41,537 bases of DNA from a virus: the IMG/VR virus record IMGVR_UViG_3300048588_000101, positions 1 to 41,537 of that record. One strand, written 5' to 3'. Below the pieces are notes generated by a model. That model ran no database searches. It was not told where the DNA came from and worked only from the letters and a program-made list of their open reading frames with translations. The position numbers and the translations under genes were made by a program. Within the stretch, counting starts at the first letter, position 1. Every line of letters starts with the position of its first letter. Shown here piece after piece: positions 14,350 through 23,785 of this stretch.

Positions 14350-17349
14350 ATGGCAACAGCAGCCACGGTAACCATCCGCCTCGACGGCGACAGCGCCACG
14401 CTGATCCGTGAGCTGAACAAGGCGAACCAGGCCACCGCCCGCACCTTTTCTGGCATGCAGCGCGACGCCGCCGCCGCCGCCAAAGCCCTCGGCCTGGTCG
14501 GGCTGGCTGCCGCCGCCGCCTTCGGCGCCCTGACAAAGCGCGCCTTTGACAGCGTCGACGCCCTGGTAAAAGCCAGTGATCAACTCGGCGCAACGACCTC
14601 GAGCCTGGCCGGCCTGAAATTGGCCGGCGCGCAGGCCGGCGTCGGTTTCGAGTCGGTGGTCGGCGGCATGCTGAAAATGCAGCGGTCACTGGTCGACGCC
14701 ACCACCAAGGGCGGCGAACTGGCGGCGGTTTACGAGCGCCTCGGCGTCAACACCCGCGAACTGCTGAAGCTGACGCCCGACCAGCAGCTATCCAAGCTGG
14801 CCGACGCCTTCGCGCAGATCCAGAACCCGGCCGAGCGCACCGCCCTGGCGATGCAGGTATTCGGCAAGGGCGGCGCTGAGATGATGCCGATGCTGGCAAA
14901 GGGTGGCGGCGAGCTCGCCAAGTGGGCCGAGCAGGCCGACCGCCTCGGCATCGCCCTCAGCAACGTCGAAGCCAAAACCATCGACGACGCCGGTGACGCC
15001 CTCGGCGTGGTGGCGCTGGCGGCAGAAGGCGTGGCAACACAATTCGCCCTCGCCATTGCACCAGCGATCATCAAGGGATCCGAAAGCATCGTGGACTTCA
15101 TCGCCAAGAGCGATGGGTTCAAGACCGCGATGACCGCCACCGCCGGCGCCGTTGTATCCGTCGGCGAGGCGTTCGGGACCAGCCGCGCCGCCGCCGCCGC
15201 ATTCTCCGGGATTGGCGCCGCCATCCTGACCGCCCTGGTCAACGCCGCCAACCTGCTGCGCAAGGCGCTGCTCGGCATTGACCTGGCGTTCATGACCATC
15301 GAGGCCACCATACGGCGCATCAAGGGCGAAACGCCATTCGATGACATCGGCAGCCAGGCAAAGAGCCTGACCACCGAGCTGGGTAAGCTGAAAACACAAG
15401 CGCAGCTGCTCGAGGCCACCAACATCGGCGGCATCCATACCGAAGGGCTGGCCGCGCTGAAAAAAGAGATTGCCGACACCGAGGCCAAGCTGAAGCTGCT
15501 CGGCGCGCCCGGCAAGCTGGCGCCGCTGGTAAACGAGCTGGACCGGCTGAAAGCCCGCCGGGTGGATTTGGGCGAAGTGGTAAACGCCCGATCATTGGAG
15601 GGCGCAACGGCGCAGCTGCGCGAGCTGCAAGGCAAGGCCGCGGCGGCCAGGAAAGCCCTGGAAGGCAAGGGCGCGCCAGGCTGGCTGGACGACATCCAGG
15701 CCGCCGGCATCCGCGGCGTCGACACCATCGATGAACTGCAGGACCGCTACGCCACCCTGCAGCGGTCGATTGCACAACAGCAGGGCGCCATCAACATCGG
15801 ACAGACCGGCCTCGACCTGGCCCTGGCCGACGTGCGCGCCCTCGACAAGGAGATCGCCGCACTTCAGGGGCGCATCAAGGCTGAGGGCGGCGAGATTCTG
15901 CTCAAGGTGCCGAAAGACGCGCCGCTGACCGAATACGGCGAACTGCTGCGGGATATCGCCGCCAAGGGCAAGGAGGCGCAGGCCATCCCGCTGTGGATCG
16001 GCACCGAGCAGATCCTGGCCGACGCCAAAAAGGCCGGCGACGACGCGGCCGCCGCCTTCGCCGATGCTGCCGCCGCCGCACCGCCGGCCACCTTCACCGT
16101 TTCCGCGCCGGTCCCTGCCGCGCTGGACTTCAGCGCCCTGCTGGCCGATGCCACCGCCACGGCCAATGCGCGGGTAGCGATTGAGCGGGCCGCCACCGAC
16201 GAAATCCGGCGCATCGCCATCGCGGGCGAGCAGGACGTCAGCGCGGCCCTGCAGGGCAGCCTGGCGGCAATGGCGGCCCATTTGACCGAGATCCAGCGCC
16301 GACAGGCCGAGAACCAGGCCAAGGCCACCGGCAAGCCGGTCGATTTCGACGAAAGCGCGGCCCTGATGCAGAACCAGGTGCGCGTGACCAACGCCGCCGC
16401 CGACCAGCTGCTGGAAGCCCGCGAGCGCGTCGCTCAGGGCGGCCCGCTGGCCCTGCCGGCCGCCGACGCCGAAAGCATCCGGGCGGAAACCGAGATGGCG
16501 ACGCAGGTGCTGCTGGCGACCTACGCCAACGCCGACGCGCAACGCCTCGAGGCGCAGCAGCTGCTCAACGACACCCTGTACCTGAGCGAGCAGCAAGCCG
16601 GCCAGGCGCTGATTGAACTGGCCGCCACGCAGGCACGCGAAAAGGTGCTGGCCGAATTTGAGGCACGCGGCCAGGCAATGGACGAAACCGGCCAGTTTGC
16701 GGATCCAGAAACGCAGGCCGCCTTTGAAAAAGCCGTACAGGACGAAACGCTGGCCAGAGAAAACGATTTCCTGAACCAGCGCCTGCAGATGCACAGTCAG
16801 TTCGGCCAGCAGTACCTGAGCATTCAAAAGCTGATCACGACGCTGACCGGCAAGACATGGGCCGACAGCAACCGCAAGCAGCTGGCGAACATCACCACCT
16901 TTGCCACCGGCGCGCTGGGCATCGCCAGCGCCCTGTTCAGCGACAACAAGGCCATCGCCATCGGCCAGGCCATCGTCAGCACCTACCAGGGCGCGGCGAA
17001 CGCCCTCTCCACGGTTCCCTATCCTGCCAACATCGCCGCCGCAGCCACCGTGGTGGCGACCGGCCTCGCGCAGGTGGCAAACATCCGCAGCGCAGCCAAG
17101 GGCGGCGGCGGGTTCAGCGGCGCCAGCGCAGCGGCGCCATCCAACGTGCCGGATTATGTGAGCGCGCAGACCGGCGACAAGGGCGGGAGCCAGGCGGCCA
17201 TTCAGATCGTGGTGCAAGGCGACCTGCTCGGCTGGGATGACTGGATGCGCGACCGATTGGTCGGCAGCCTGCGCGACATTGTCGACGGCAGCGACGTGGT
17301 GATTTTCGGACCAGGCAGCCGGCAGGCCGCCGAGATCCGCGGAGGATAG
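14350..17349 (+). CDS. Tail tape measure protein
   Basis: A 999-residue protein, by position and composition the tape measure that sets tail length. It is almost wholly helical and Ala-rich, with coiled-coil stretches (about residues 330-520 and 620-830). A hydrophobic segment near residues 38-60 (AKALGLVGLAAAAAFGALTK) and a C-terminal hydrophobic block near 855-915 (ITTFATGALGIASALF, then AAATVVATGLAQVANIRSA) are typical. Gln-rich LAALKKEI and RAVIERA-like repeats support a rod. It starts three bases after the long chaperone stop. Tail of roughly 150 nm would be expected from length, as inference. Confidence 0.93.
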   Translation: MATAATVTIRLDGDSATLIRELNKANQATARTFSGMQRDAAAAAKALGLVGLAAAAAFGALTKRAFDSVDALVKASDQLGATTSSLAGLKLAGAQAGVGFESVVGGMLKMQRSLVDATTKGGELAAVYERLGVNTRELLKLTPDQQLSKLADAFAQIQNPAERTALAMQVFGKGGAEMMPMLAKGGGELAKWAEQADRLGIALSNVEAKTIDDAGDALGVVALAAEGVATQFALAIAPAIIKGSESIVDFIAKSDGFKTAMTATAGAVVSVGEAFGTSRAAAAAFSGIGAAILTALVNAANLLRKALLGIDLAFMTIEATIRRIKGETPFDDIGSQAKSLTTELGKLKTQAQLLEATNIGGIHTEGLAALKKEIADTEAKLKLLGAPGKLAPLVNELDRLKARRVDLGEVVNARSLEGATAQLRELQGKAAAARKALEGKGAPGWLDDIQAAGIRGVDTIDELQDRYATLQRSIAQQQGAINIGQTGLDLALADVRALDKEIAALQGRIKAEGGEILLKVPKDAPLTEYGELLRDIAAKGKEAQAIPLWIGTEQILADAKKAGDDAAAAFADAAAAAPPATFTVSAPVPAALDFSALLADATATANARVAIERAATDEIRRIAIAGEQDVSAALQGSLAAMAAHLTEIQRRQAENQAKATGKPVDFDESAALMQNQVRVTNAAADQLLEARERVAQGGPLALPAADAESIRAETEMATQVLLATYANADAQRLEAQQLLNDTLYLSEQQAGQALIELAATQAREKVLAEFEARGQAMDETGQFADPETQAAFEKAVQDETLARENDFLNQRLQMHSQFGQQYLSIQKLITTLTGKTWADSNRKQLANITTFATGALGIASALFSDNKAIAIGQAIVSTYQGAANALSTVPYPANIAAAATVVATGLAQVANIRSAAKGGGGFSGASAAAPSNVPDYVSAQTGDKGGSQAAIQIVVQGDLLGWDDWMRDRLVGSLRDIVDGSDVVIFGPGSRQAAEIRGG

Positions 17350-17352
17350 GCC

Positions 17353-17772
17353 ATGCAAGCGGTTCAATACGAGGCCAGGCGCAGCCTTGTCAGCGGGCAC
17401 ACCGCCGGCGGCCTGTACATTCTCAACCTTCGCGTGACCAGCTGCGACCGGAAGCGCGATGTTGAGCGCACGCAGAAGCGCGCCATGAGCGGCAAGACAT
17501 TTACCATGTACACCCGCGGCGACGTGGTCTGGAGCTGCGAAACCATCCCGCTGAAAGGCGCCGACGCCGATGAGATGCGTGAGTTTCTCGACAGCGTCGA
17601 GGATGGGCAGGTGTTCCAATTCGACCCGCTGAATTGGGGTGGCGCGTCACCGGGCGCCTTCCGCAGCGTGGTGATCAGCAGCGACGGCTACACCGAAAGC
17701 CGCGTCACGCAACGAGGCGTGCCGAGCGACGATCATTACAAGTTCCGGTTTTCGTTCCACGAGCAGCCTTGA
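17353..17772 (+). CDS. Distal/minor tail protein
   Basis: A 139-residue protein between the tape measure and the large hub/fibre gene, the position of distal tail or minor tail proteins. Sequence is beta-rich and begins QAVQYEARRSLVSGHTAGG. It has no motif I can tie to a named family with certainty. FLDSVEDGQVFQFDPLNWGG resembles segments in small tail-tip proteins. Its stop overlaps the next ATG by one base. Confidence 0.72.
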   Translation: MQAVQYEARRSLVSGHTAGGLYILNLRVTSCDRKRDVERTQKRAMSGKTFTMYTRGDVVWSCETIPLKGADADEMREFLDSVEDGQVFQFDPLNWGGASPGAFRSVVISSDGYTESRVTQRGVPSDDHYKFRFSFHEQP

Positions 17773-20700
17773 TGCGCATCGACCCGCCAGACATTGCCAC
17801 CACCCGCGAAGGCCAGGCGCAGGAATGGCGCTACGCCATCCAGATCATGTTTGCCACGTCGACGCCGACCATCACGAGCCGCGACGGGATAGCCAACCTG
17901 CCGGGATCACCGATCGAAGGCGTGATCAAGGGCATTAGTTCGCGCAGCCAACAGGTGTGGCCGGATGAGGGACGCACCACCATCGGCCAGATCACGGTCG
18001 AGATTGTCGACATCAACGAGGCGCTGACCGACGAACTGCGCGACCAGCTGTACAACGACGACGCCGGGATCCGCGACAAGGAGCTGCGCGTGTTTGCCGG
18101 CGTCGGCGATGACTTCGCCGCCTTCACGCGGGTAGCAACCGCATTCGTCGATTCCTGCACCTACGACGCCGGCGTTTACACGATATCCGCCCGCGACCGG
18201 ACCCGCGAGCTGCGCGACAAGATCCTCGACCCGAAAACCGCCCGCATATCGGCGGCGGTCAGCGCAAGCGACACGACCATCACCGTGCGCACCACGGCCG
18301 GGTTCCACATGGTGGCGCACGGGCCATCGTTCGCCGACGCGCCAAGCGCGACAGTCGGCTACCTGCGGCACAAAAAGACCGGCGAGATCATGCGTTACAC
18401 GGGCATGACCGGGACCACCTTCACCGGCATCACCCGCGGCGTGTTCCGCACCAAGGCGGCAGCAATCGAGTTCAACCCGGCAGACCCGATCGAGCGATGG
18501 CCCGAGGTCGAGGAATACATCTACATCGAGCTGCCAGGGCCAGCGATGGCGATCGCCCTGATGACCGGCATCGTCAACATCAACGCATCGCCGATGCCGC
18601 GCCTGCCGGACCATTGGCACTTGGGAATGGACTGGAGCGCGGCGTTTGACCAGGCCAGCTGGCTGAACATCGGCACAGACCTGTGGAACCCGGCCGACTA
18701 CAGCGAAGGTTTCCCGCTGCGCCTGGCAGGATTCACCAGCGACACCGATGGCAAAAAGCTGATCGAGAGCGACGTGCTGCGCCTGCTCGGCCTGTACGCG
18801 CCGACCACCCCAAGCGGGCAGATCAGCCTGCGCCGGGTGGCGCGCATCACTGCCACGCAGGGATACGTCGCCGAACTGAACAGCGACAACGTGGTAAGCC
18901 ACGGCCCGCTGCGCTACGACCTGAGCGCCGTCCGCAACAAGTACCAGGTCCGGTACAACTACGACGGCGAGGAATTCACGCGATCGATGGCGGTGGTCGA
19001 CGCCGGCAGCATTGCCAGGAACGGCGAATCCGAAACCAGCACCCTGGAGTTCCGGTCGCTGACCACCGAGCGGCATACCGAGCGGCTGATCCGGGCGCGC
19101 CTCGAGGCGATGGGCGACCGATACGCCGACCCGCCGATCCGGCTGCAGACCAGGTGCACGCCGAACATGACCTGGCTGGAGATTGGCGACACCGTGCGCG
19201 TGCGCCTGAGCAGTGTGCAGAACCATGTCTCCATCGGCACCGGCACCCTCGACCAGACCTTCGAGGTGCAGAGCACCACCATCAACTGGACAACCGGCGA
19301 AGTCACGCTGGAATTGTTCGCCTCCGGGCGCCTGATCGAGCGCGGCGGCACCAACGAGCTGCCAGACTCCGTGCTTGCCGACAGCTGGTACACGAGCACC
19401 GGCACCAACATAAGCGGCCTGACCGGCTACGTCGCCGGCAGCCCGGCCCGTTTGACCGCCGACGTCACGCTGACCGGCACCAGCGACATCAACGATGCCG
19501 GATCGATCTGGTACCACGCCGGCGACCTGCAAATCGACGCCGGCGTCACGGTAACCATCCAGAACCAAGCCCAGCTGCGGGTGCGCGGATTTTTTACCAA
19601 CGCCGGCACCATCGACGGCGCTGGCCGCGGGCACCCCGGCGGGACCGACCCGGACACCGTCGGCGCGACCAGTACCGGATGGGCCAAGGCCACCGGCATC
19701 GCCGGCTACCTGGGGCCGACCCGGCCAGGCGCCGGCATGCTGTTTTTCTATTCCGACGGCAACGAGGTCGAGCATTACCGGCAGATCGACGCCGCCGTGA
19801 TCGAGGGCAAGGCGCGAGCCACCGCCGCGCCGTACCTGTCCCTGGCGACCGACAACGCCGGCGCGCTGACCACCAGCCTGCCAGCCGACCTTCGTGGCAC
19901 ATCGGGATCACCAGGCGCCTCGGTGATCAACCGGGTCGGCAACTTCACGTCGCCTCTTGGCAGCGGCGGAACGCTGTCGCGCAAGGGCGGCGCAGGCGGC
20001 GCATCGGGCGCCGGGCTGGCGATCATTTGCCGCGGCCTCGGGTTTTCAACATCCGGCGAGATCACACTGGCCGGCGCCGCAGGACAGCCGGGCCAGATCG
20101 GCGGCACGCCGGATATTTACGACGTCAACAAAAAAATCCATTGGGATCTTGCCGAGCAGGCCGGCGCCGGCGCGGGTGGGTTTCCAGGGTCCCTGCACAT
20201 CCTGCTCGACGGCGACGGCGTGCCGTACCCGGACATCAACGCGACGACCATCGACCTGACCGTCGGCACCACGCCGATACAAGGATATTCCGCCATACGC
20301 GCCGACAATGTCCGATTCAGGTCGGGATCGAATTACTACACCTGGCCGTCGTTGCGATGGGGCACAGACCTGCCAGGCGACGGCGACAGCATCTCGCCGC
20401 GGCCCTCATTCACCGGCATGAATTCCAGCCTGCCGCTGGCCGGTAATTTGTGGGCGGCGGCCTCGATGATTCAGTACATCCCGGCGACCGGCGAGGGCAC
20501 GCCGGACGCGGTACCAGCGCCGGTCGACCTCAACCTGACCGTGAACACCGGCAGCATTACCGCCAGCTGGCAGCGCAACGCAGGCTGGGACTTCGTCGAG
20601 GTGTTCGCCGCGACCAGCAACGACCGCGCCTACGCCGTCGAGGTTGGCGAGGCCGCAGCCTCAGCCTTCACGCACCAGCTGCCGGACGGCGGCCTGCGGT

Positions 20701-22646
20701 ATTACTGGATCCGGGCAGTGCGCGGCACCGGCGCGCAACGCCAGGTAAGCGCCTTCTATCCAAGCGGCGCGACCTCCGGTGTAAGCGCCACCGCACCGCC
20801 AAGCGGCATCACCACCACGCTGACCGCATCCAACGGCATGACATGGAACGGCGACACGACGACCAGCCCGACCACCTGGACGCCTAGCAGCCCGACCACC
20901 GACCTGACGTTTACCGTGTTTCAGTTTGGCAGCCAGATTGCCCAGGAGGTGGTGCGCGTCACCCTGGACACGAGCACCGGCGCCCTGACGTGGGCATACA
21001 TCACCAACGACGCCGGCGTGACCACCACGGCGTCGTCGACGCCAGCGAGCGTGATCACCTTTACCTTCGTGCACGTCACCAGCGGCCTGACCACACTGGC
21101 ATCCGTCACCGCTGTCCGTGGCGGCGGCGGAGCGGCAGGACCGCCAGGCGCCGACGGGGCAGACGGGGCCGATGGCGTGGACGGCGTGGACGGCGTGGAC
21201 GGAGCGCCAGGCGCGCCTGCCAGCCGGATCCTGTCCGTGCGGAACAACCGCAACGACATGTCGACCACCGTGGTCAACGGCTCGATGTACGTGCATGGTT
21301 TCGATTCGCTGGGCAACCCGATCGCGGGACCAGGTGAAATCGGGTTCAACGGCACGACCGCCGTGGTACCGAACGGCGCGATCGCCACATCGCAGAACCT
21401 CACCGAAGGATGGTTGCTTCTCGAAACAAACACCGGATCGACGCCCTTCTCCGGCGCCCGCATCGGCGCCGCAAGGAAAAGCCGAGCCGGGTGGGTCTAC
21501 GATAACGGCACCGCCTGGACGGCGTTCACCGCCACGGCAACGATGGTGGCGTTCGGCGCCTACAGCCGAGTGGCCGGCGTGATCGTCGGCGCCGCCGTGA
21601 TCGGCAACGCGCTGGCCCTCGGCGCCGTACCCTACGAGAACGCGCACCAGGTACAGGCCGGCGACATCCAGTCGGGTGCCATCAGCGACCTGGACGCATT
21701 CACGTCGACAATGCGGCCGACGGCGGTGCTTTCGTCGTTGCCAGGACTGCCGGCAGCAGCCTACCCAAACGGCGCTCTGATTTACCTGACCAGCGACAAA
21801 AAAGTGTACCGCGCCGATTACGCGAGGTCGCCGATCGCGTGGACCGCAGCGGTCGACGGCGCCGACATCGTGGCCGGCACCGTGACGGCCGCAGCTCTGG
21901 CTGCTGACATCGTGCTGGCGACGCTGTTCCGCACTGCCGGCAGCGGTAACCGCGTCGAGCTGGAAGGCAACGGTCACGACTTCCCGTTCTGGATCGGCTC
22001 GGGGACGAAGGGCAGCACCAGCGGCGCGCCGGGGAGCGGTGCGAAGGTTTATTACGATGAACCCGCTGATGAGTTTGTTGTCACTGGGAGACTTGAGGCG
22101 TCGGTGGTCGGATGGGATGCCGACGAAGCATTCATGGCGGAGACGGAGAGCGGAAAAAAGGCCGCCCTTGCCATCGCCCTCTCCGCAACCGGTGTCAATA
22201 ATGTCAGCACCGCCTACGATGGCTCGTACCATACGCTTATCACTCTGCCCACGATATTTCACCCGAGCTACGCGGCCGGTGGAACAATCGCAGGGCGGCG
22301 GCTACAAGCCGCCGATCAGCCGTTCTTGCTGACGTGGTTCATTCACGCGGCGAACTGGGCATCCGGTGCCAACACCCCGAGTTTCCGCTTCTACTATAAA
22401 TACGATGGCGGCACCGCAACCGTGTATGACACAACAAATTTCACTTCACTGGATGACGGAGAAAGTGACGTGCGGTTTCTCACGCTGCATCGAAAAGCGA
22501 AGGCGACTGGATGGAGTCAGACACTGCAAATAGCCTGTGAATGCATCGGGTCGTCGTCAGCGGGGAATGCGTACCTGCGGGGGATTGGAATGATTGCTCT
22601 GCCGAACATGGGGGCCGCTGGCATTGTGGCGGCTGAACTGACATGA
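17772..22646 (+). CDS. Tail hub / host-specificity fibre protein with FN3 and collagen-like parts
   Basis: A 1624-residue tail-tip protein. Residues 1 to about 540 resemble a baseplate-hub type domain with mixed alpha/beta structure (DLSAVRNKYQVRYNYDGEEF near residue 390). Residues about 540-880 are Gly/Ser/Thr-rich and beta-helical looking. An FN3-like domain spans about 917-1010. A collagen-like Gly-X-Y run occupies 1123-1149 (GPPGADGADGADG onward). The last 200 residues, after base 22040, are encoded by visibly less GC-rich DNA and form the probable receptor-binding tip. The ATG at 17772 is chosen because upstream in-frame codons overlap the previous gene. Function: tail tip assembly, host binding. 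Confidence 0.85.
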   Translation: MRIDPPDIATTREGQAQEWRYAIQIMFATSTPTITSRDGIANLPGSPIEGVIKGISSRSQQVWPDEGRTTIGQITVEIVDINEALTDELRDQLYNDDAGIRDKELRVFAGVGDDFAAFTRVATAFVDSCTYDAGVYTISARDRTRELRDKILDPKTARISAAVSASDTTITVRTTAGFHMVAHGPSFADAPSATVGYLRHKKTGEIMRYTGMTGTTFTGITRGVFRTKAAAIEFNPADPIERWPEVEEYIYIELPGPAMAIALMTGIVNINASPMPRLPDHWHLGMDWSAAFDQASWLNIGTDLWNPADYSEGFPLRLAGFTSDTDGKKLIESDVLRLLGLYAPTTPSGQISLRRVARITATQGYVAELNSDNVVSHGPLRYDLSAVRNKYQVRYNYDGEEFTRSMAVVDAGSIARNGESETSTLEFRSLTTERHTERLIRARLEAMGDRYADPPIRLQTRCTPNMTWLEIGDTVRVRLSSVQNHVSIGTGTLDQTFEVQSTTINWTTGEVTLELFASGRLIERGGTNELPDSVLADSWYTSTGTNISGLTGYVAGSPARLTADVTLTGTSDINDAGSIWYHAGDLQIDAGVTVTIQNQAQLRVRGFFTNAGTIDGAGRGHPGGTDPDTVGATSTGWAKATGIAGYLGPTRPGAGMLFFYSDGNEVEHYRQIDAAVIEGKARATAAPYLSLATDNAGALTTSLPADLRGTSGSPGASVINRVGNFTSPLGSGGTLSRKGGAGGASGAGLAIICRGLGFSTSGEITLAGAAGQPGQIGGTPDIYDVNKKIHWDLAEQAGAGAGGFPGSLHILLDGDGVPYPDINATTIDLTVGTTPIQGYSAIRADNVRFRSGSNYYTWPSLRWGTDLPGDGDSISPRPSFTGMNSSLPLAGNLWAAASMIQYIPATGEGTPDAVPAPVDLNLTVNTGSITASWQRNAGWDFVEVFAATSNDRAYAVEVGEAAASAFTHQLPDGGLRYYWIRAVRGTGAQRQVSAFYPSGATSGVSATAPPSGITTTLTASNGMTWNGDTTTSPTTWTPSSPTTDLTFTVFQFGSQIAQEVVRVTLDTSTGALTWAYITNDAGVTTTASSTPASVITFTFVHVTSGLTTLASVTAVRGGGGAAGPPGADGADGADGVDGVDGVDGAPGAPASRILSVRNNRNDMSTTVVNGSMYVHGFDSLGNPIAGPGEIGFNGTTAVVPNGAIATSQNLTEGWLLLETNTGSTPFSGARIGAARKSRAGWVYDNGTAWTAFTATATMVAFGAYSRVAGVIVGAAVIGNALALGAVPYENAHQVQAGDIQSGAISDLDAFTSTMRPTAVLSSLPGLPAAAYPNGALIYLTSDKKVYRADYARSPIAWTAAVDGADIVAGTVTAAALAADIVLATLFRTAGSGNRVELEGNGHDFPFWIGSGTKGSTSGAPGSGAKVYYDEPADEFVVTGRLEASVVGWDADEAFMAETESGKKAALAIALSATGVNNVSTAYDGSYHTLITLPTIFHPSYAAGGTIAGRRLQAADQPFLLTWFIHAANWASGANTPSFRFYYKYDGGTATVYDTTNFTSLDDGESDVRFLTLHRKAKATGWSQTLQIACECIGSSSAGNAYLRGIGMIALPNMGAAGIVAAELT

Positions 22647-23065
22647 CAGTGTGGGTAGTTTATAAGACAGCCTCCGGCCAGGTGGTTGGTTGGCACAGCG
22701 CCACGTTTGATCCGGTGGATACCGAGCATCCGCTACCGACTGGGTGCGCGGCCATATTGGCTGAAGACGCCGTGGACGATTCGGCGGCGTACATCGCCGG
22801 CAGCCCGCCCGCAGTCACCGCCCGCCCGTCACCCGCCTGCACCCTCGACAAGTCCACCATAACCGCCAATGGCACCGACACCGCCACGCTGTCGAATATC
22901 CCCATCGGCGCAACAGTGGCCGTGACTGACAGCAACGACACGACGACCTACACCATCAACGACGGCACGCTGGAGATCACCGCTGATGAGCCGGGCACGA
23001 TCACGATCACCGTCACGCCCGCATTCCCATACAAGCCACTGACCGTCACGGTGACCGCATCATGA
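22643..23065 (+). CDS. Small tail-associated protein with Ig-like C-terminus
   Basis: A 140-residue protein starting at an ATGA overlap with the fibre. Residues 1-60 (TVWVVYKTASGQVVGWHS) are of unknown fold. Residues about 65-140 are Thr/Val-rich and look like a bacterial Ig-like (Big) domain, including SKTIT-type strand spacing in CTLDKSTITANGTDTATL and the final ITITVTPAFPYKPLTVTV. It may bind or cap the fibre; no catalytic motif is present. Confidence 0.7.
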   Translation: MTVWVVYKTASGQVVGWHSATFDPVDTEHPLPTGCAAILAEDAVDDSAAYIAGSPPAVTARPSPACTLDKSTITANGTDTATLSNIPIGATVAVTDSNDTTTYTINDGTLEITADEPGTITITVTPAFPYKPLTVTVTAS

Positions 23066-23268
23066 AACACCACGTCGCCAAACCAGCACCGGCAAACGTA
23101 GTGGACACCCTGCGCACAGATCCGGCTCTGCGCGCCATCTATCGCTGCAAGACCATCGCCGAGCTGAACACCAAAATCGCCGGGCTGACCAACGCGCAGC
23201 GCCAGGCGGCGCTGGACGGCCTGCTGCGGCTGGCCTGGCTGCAATTACGCAACATCAGGGAGAGGTGA
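23062..23268 (+). CDS. Small protein of unknown function in tail operon
   Basis: A 68-residue protein, ATGA-overlapping the preceding gene. It is helical and basic (KTIAELNTKIAGLTNAQRQA then LLRLAWLQLRNIRER). No known domain is recognised. Its codon use matches the tail genes, and the downstream gene begins immediately after its stop, so it is probably translated. Confidence 0.65.
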   Translation: MKHHVAKPAPANVVDTLRTDPALRAIYRCKTIAELNTKIAGLTNAQRQAALDGLLRLAWLQLRNIRER

Positions 23269-23269
23269 A

Positions 23270-23785
23270 GTGCTAGACCCGGAACAGCTGCGGCGTTTTG
23301 TCGTTCGGCCGACCCTCGAGGAACTTGGCATGTGGAGCCAGGCGGCGGAGAACCTGGTTATGGGCACCGCCGCGCAGGAAAGCCACCTGACGTACATCGA
23401 CCAGAAGGAACCAGCCGGACGCCGGCCGCAGATCGGGCCGGGCCTCGGCCTGTGGCAAATGGAAGCGGCAACGCACGACGACATCTGGAAAAACTGGCTG
23501 ACCGCCAGGCCGGCCATCGGCAAGCGGGTGCTCGAGGTGGCCTGCGTGTGGACCAGGGCCGCCGCGCTGTTTTCCGTCGACCCCGGCGTGCTGGTTTACA
23601 ATTTGCGCTACGGCGCCGCCATGTGCCGGATCCACTACCGGCGGCGACCGGAACCGCTGCCAGCGGCCGACGACGTGGCTGGGCTGGCCGACTACTGGAA
23701 GCGCCACTACAACACCAGCGCAGGCGCGGGGCGCATTGAGCAATTCACTGCCAATTACCGGCGGTTCATAGGAGTCGCAGCATGA
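23270..23785 (+). CDS. Transglycosylase-like virion or lysis protein
   Basis: A 171-residue protein with a lysozyme/SLT-like fold signature. AENLVMGTAAQESHLTYID carries the probable catalytic Glu37-Ser38, followed by GLGLWQMEAATHDDIWKNWL, as in soluble lytic transglycosylases. The C-terminal half has the conserved ADYWKRHYNTSAGAGRIEQF segment. Cognates occur beside tail genes of many phages, where such proteins may locally open peptidoglycan during entry or act as endolysin. No signal peptide is visible. The start is a GTG just behind the previous stop with GAGAGG upstream. Confidence 0.68.
   Translation: MLDPEQLRRFVVRPTLEELGMWSQAAENLVMGTAAQESHLTYIDQKEPAGRRPQIGPGLGLWQMEAATHDDIWKNWLTARPAIGKRVLEVACVWTRAAALFSVDPGVLVYNLRYGAAMCRIHYRRRPEPLPAADDVAGLADYWKRHYNTSAGAGRIEQFTANYRRFIGVAA

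Noticed and set aside
15592-17619. 675-codon minus-strand frame opposite the tape measure
   Set aside because: GC-rich antisense shadow with Gly/Val/His bias; the plus strand is clearly coding.
17907-19775. 622-codon minus-strand frame opposite the fibre gene
   Set aside because: Antisense shadow of the hub domain, lacking any recognisable motif.
21138-21218. Collagen-like GAC/GGC repeats considered as a CRISPR-like or regulatory array
   Set aside because: They are in-frame Gly-X-Y codons of the fibre protein with no spacers.
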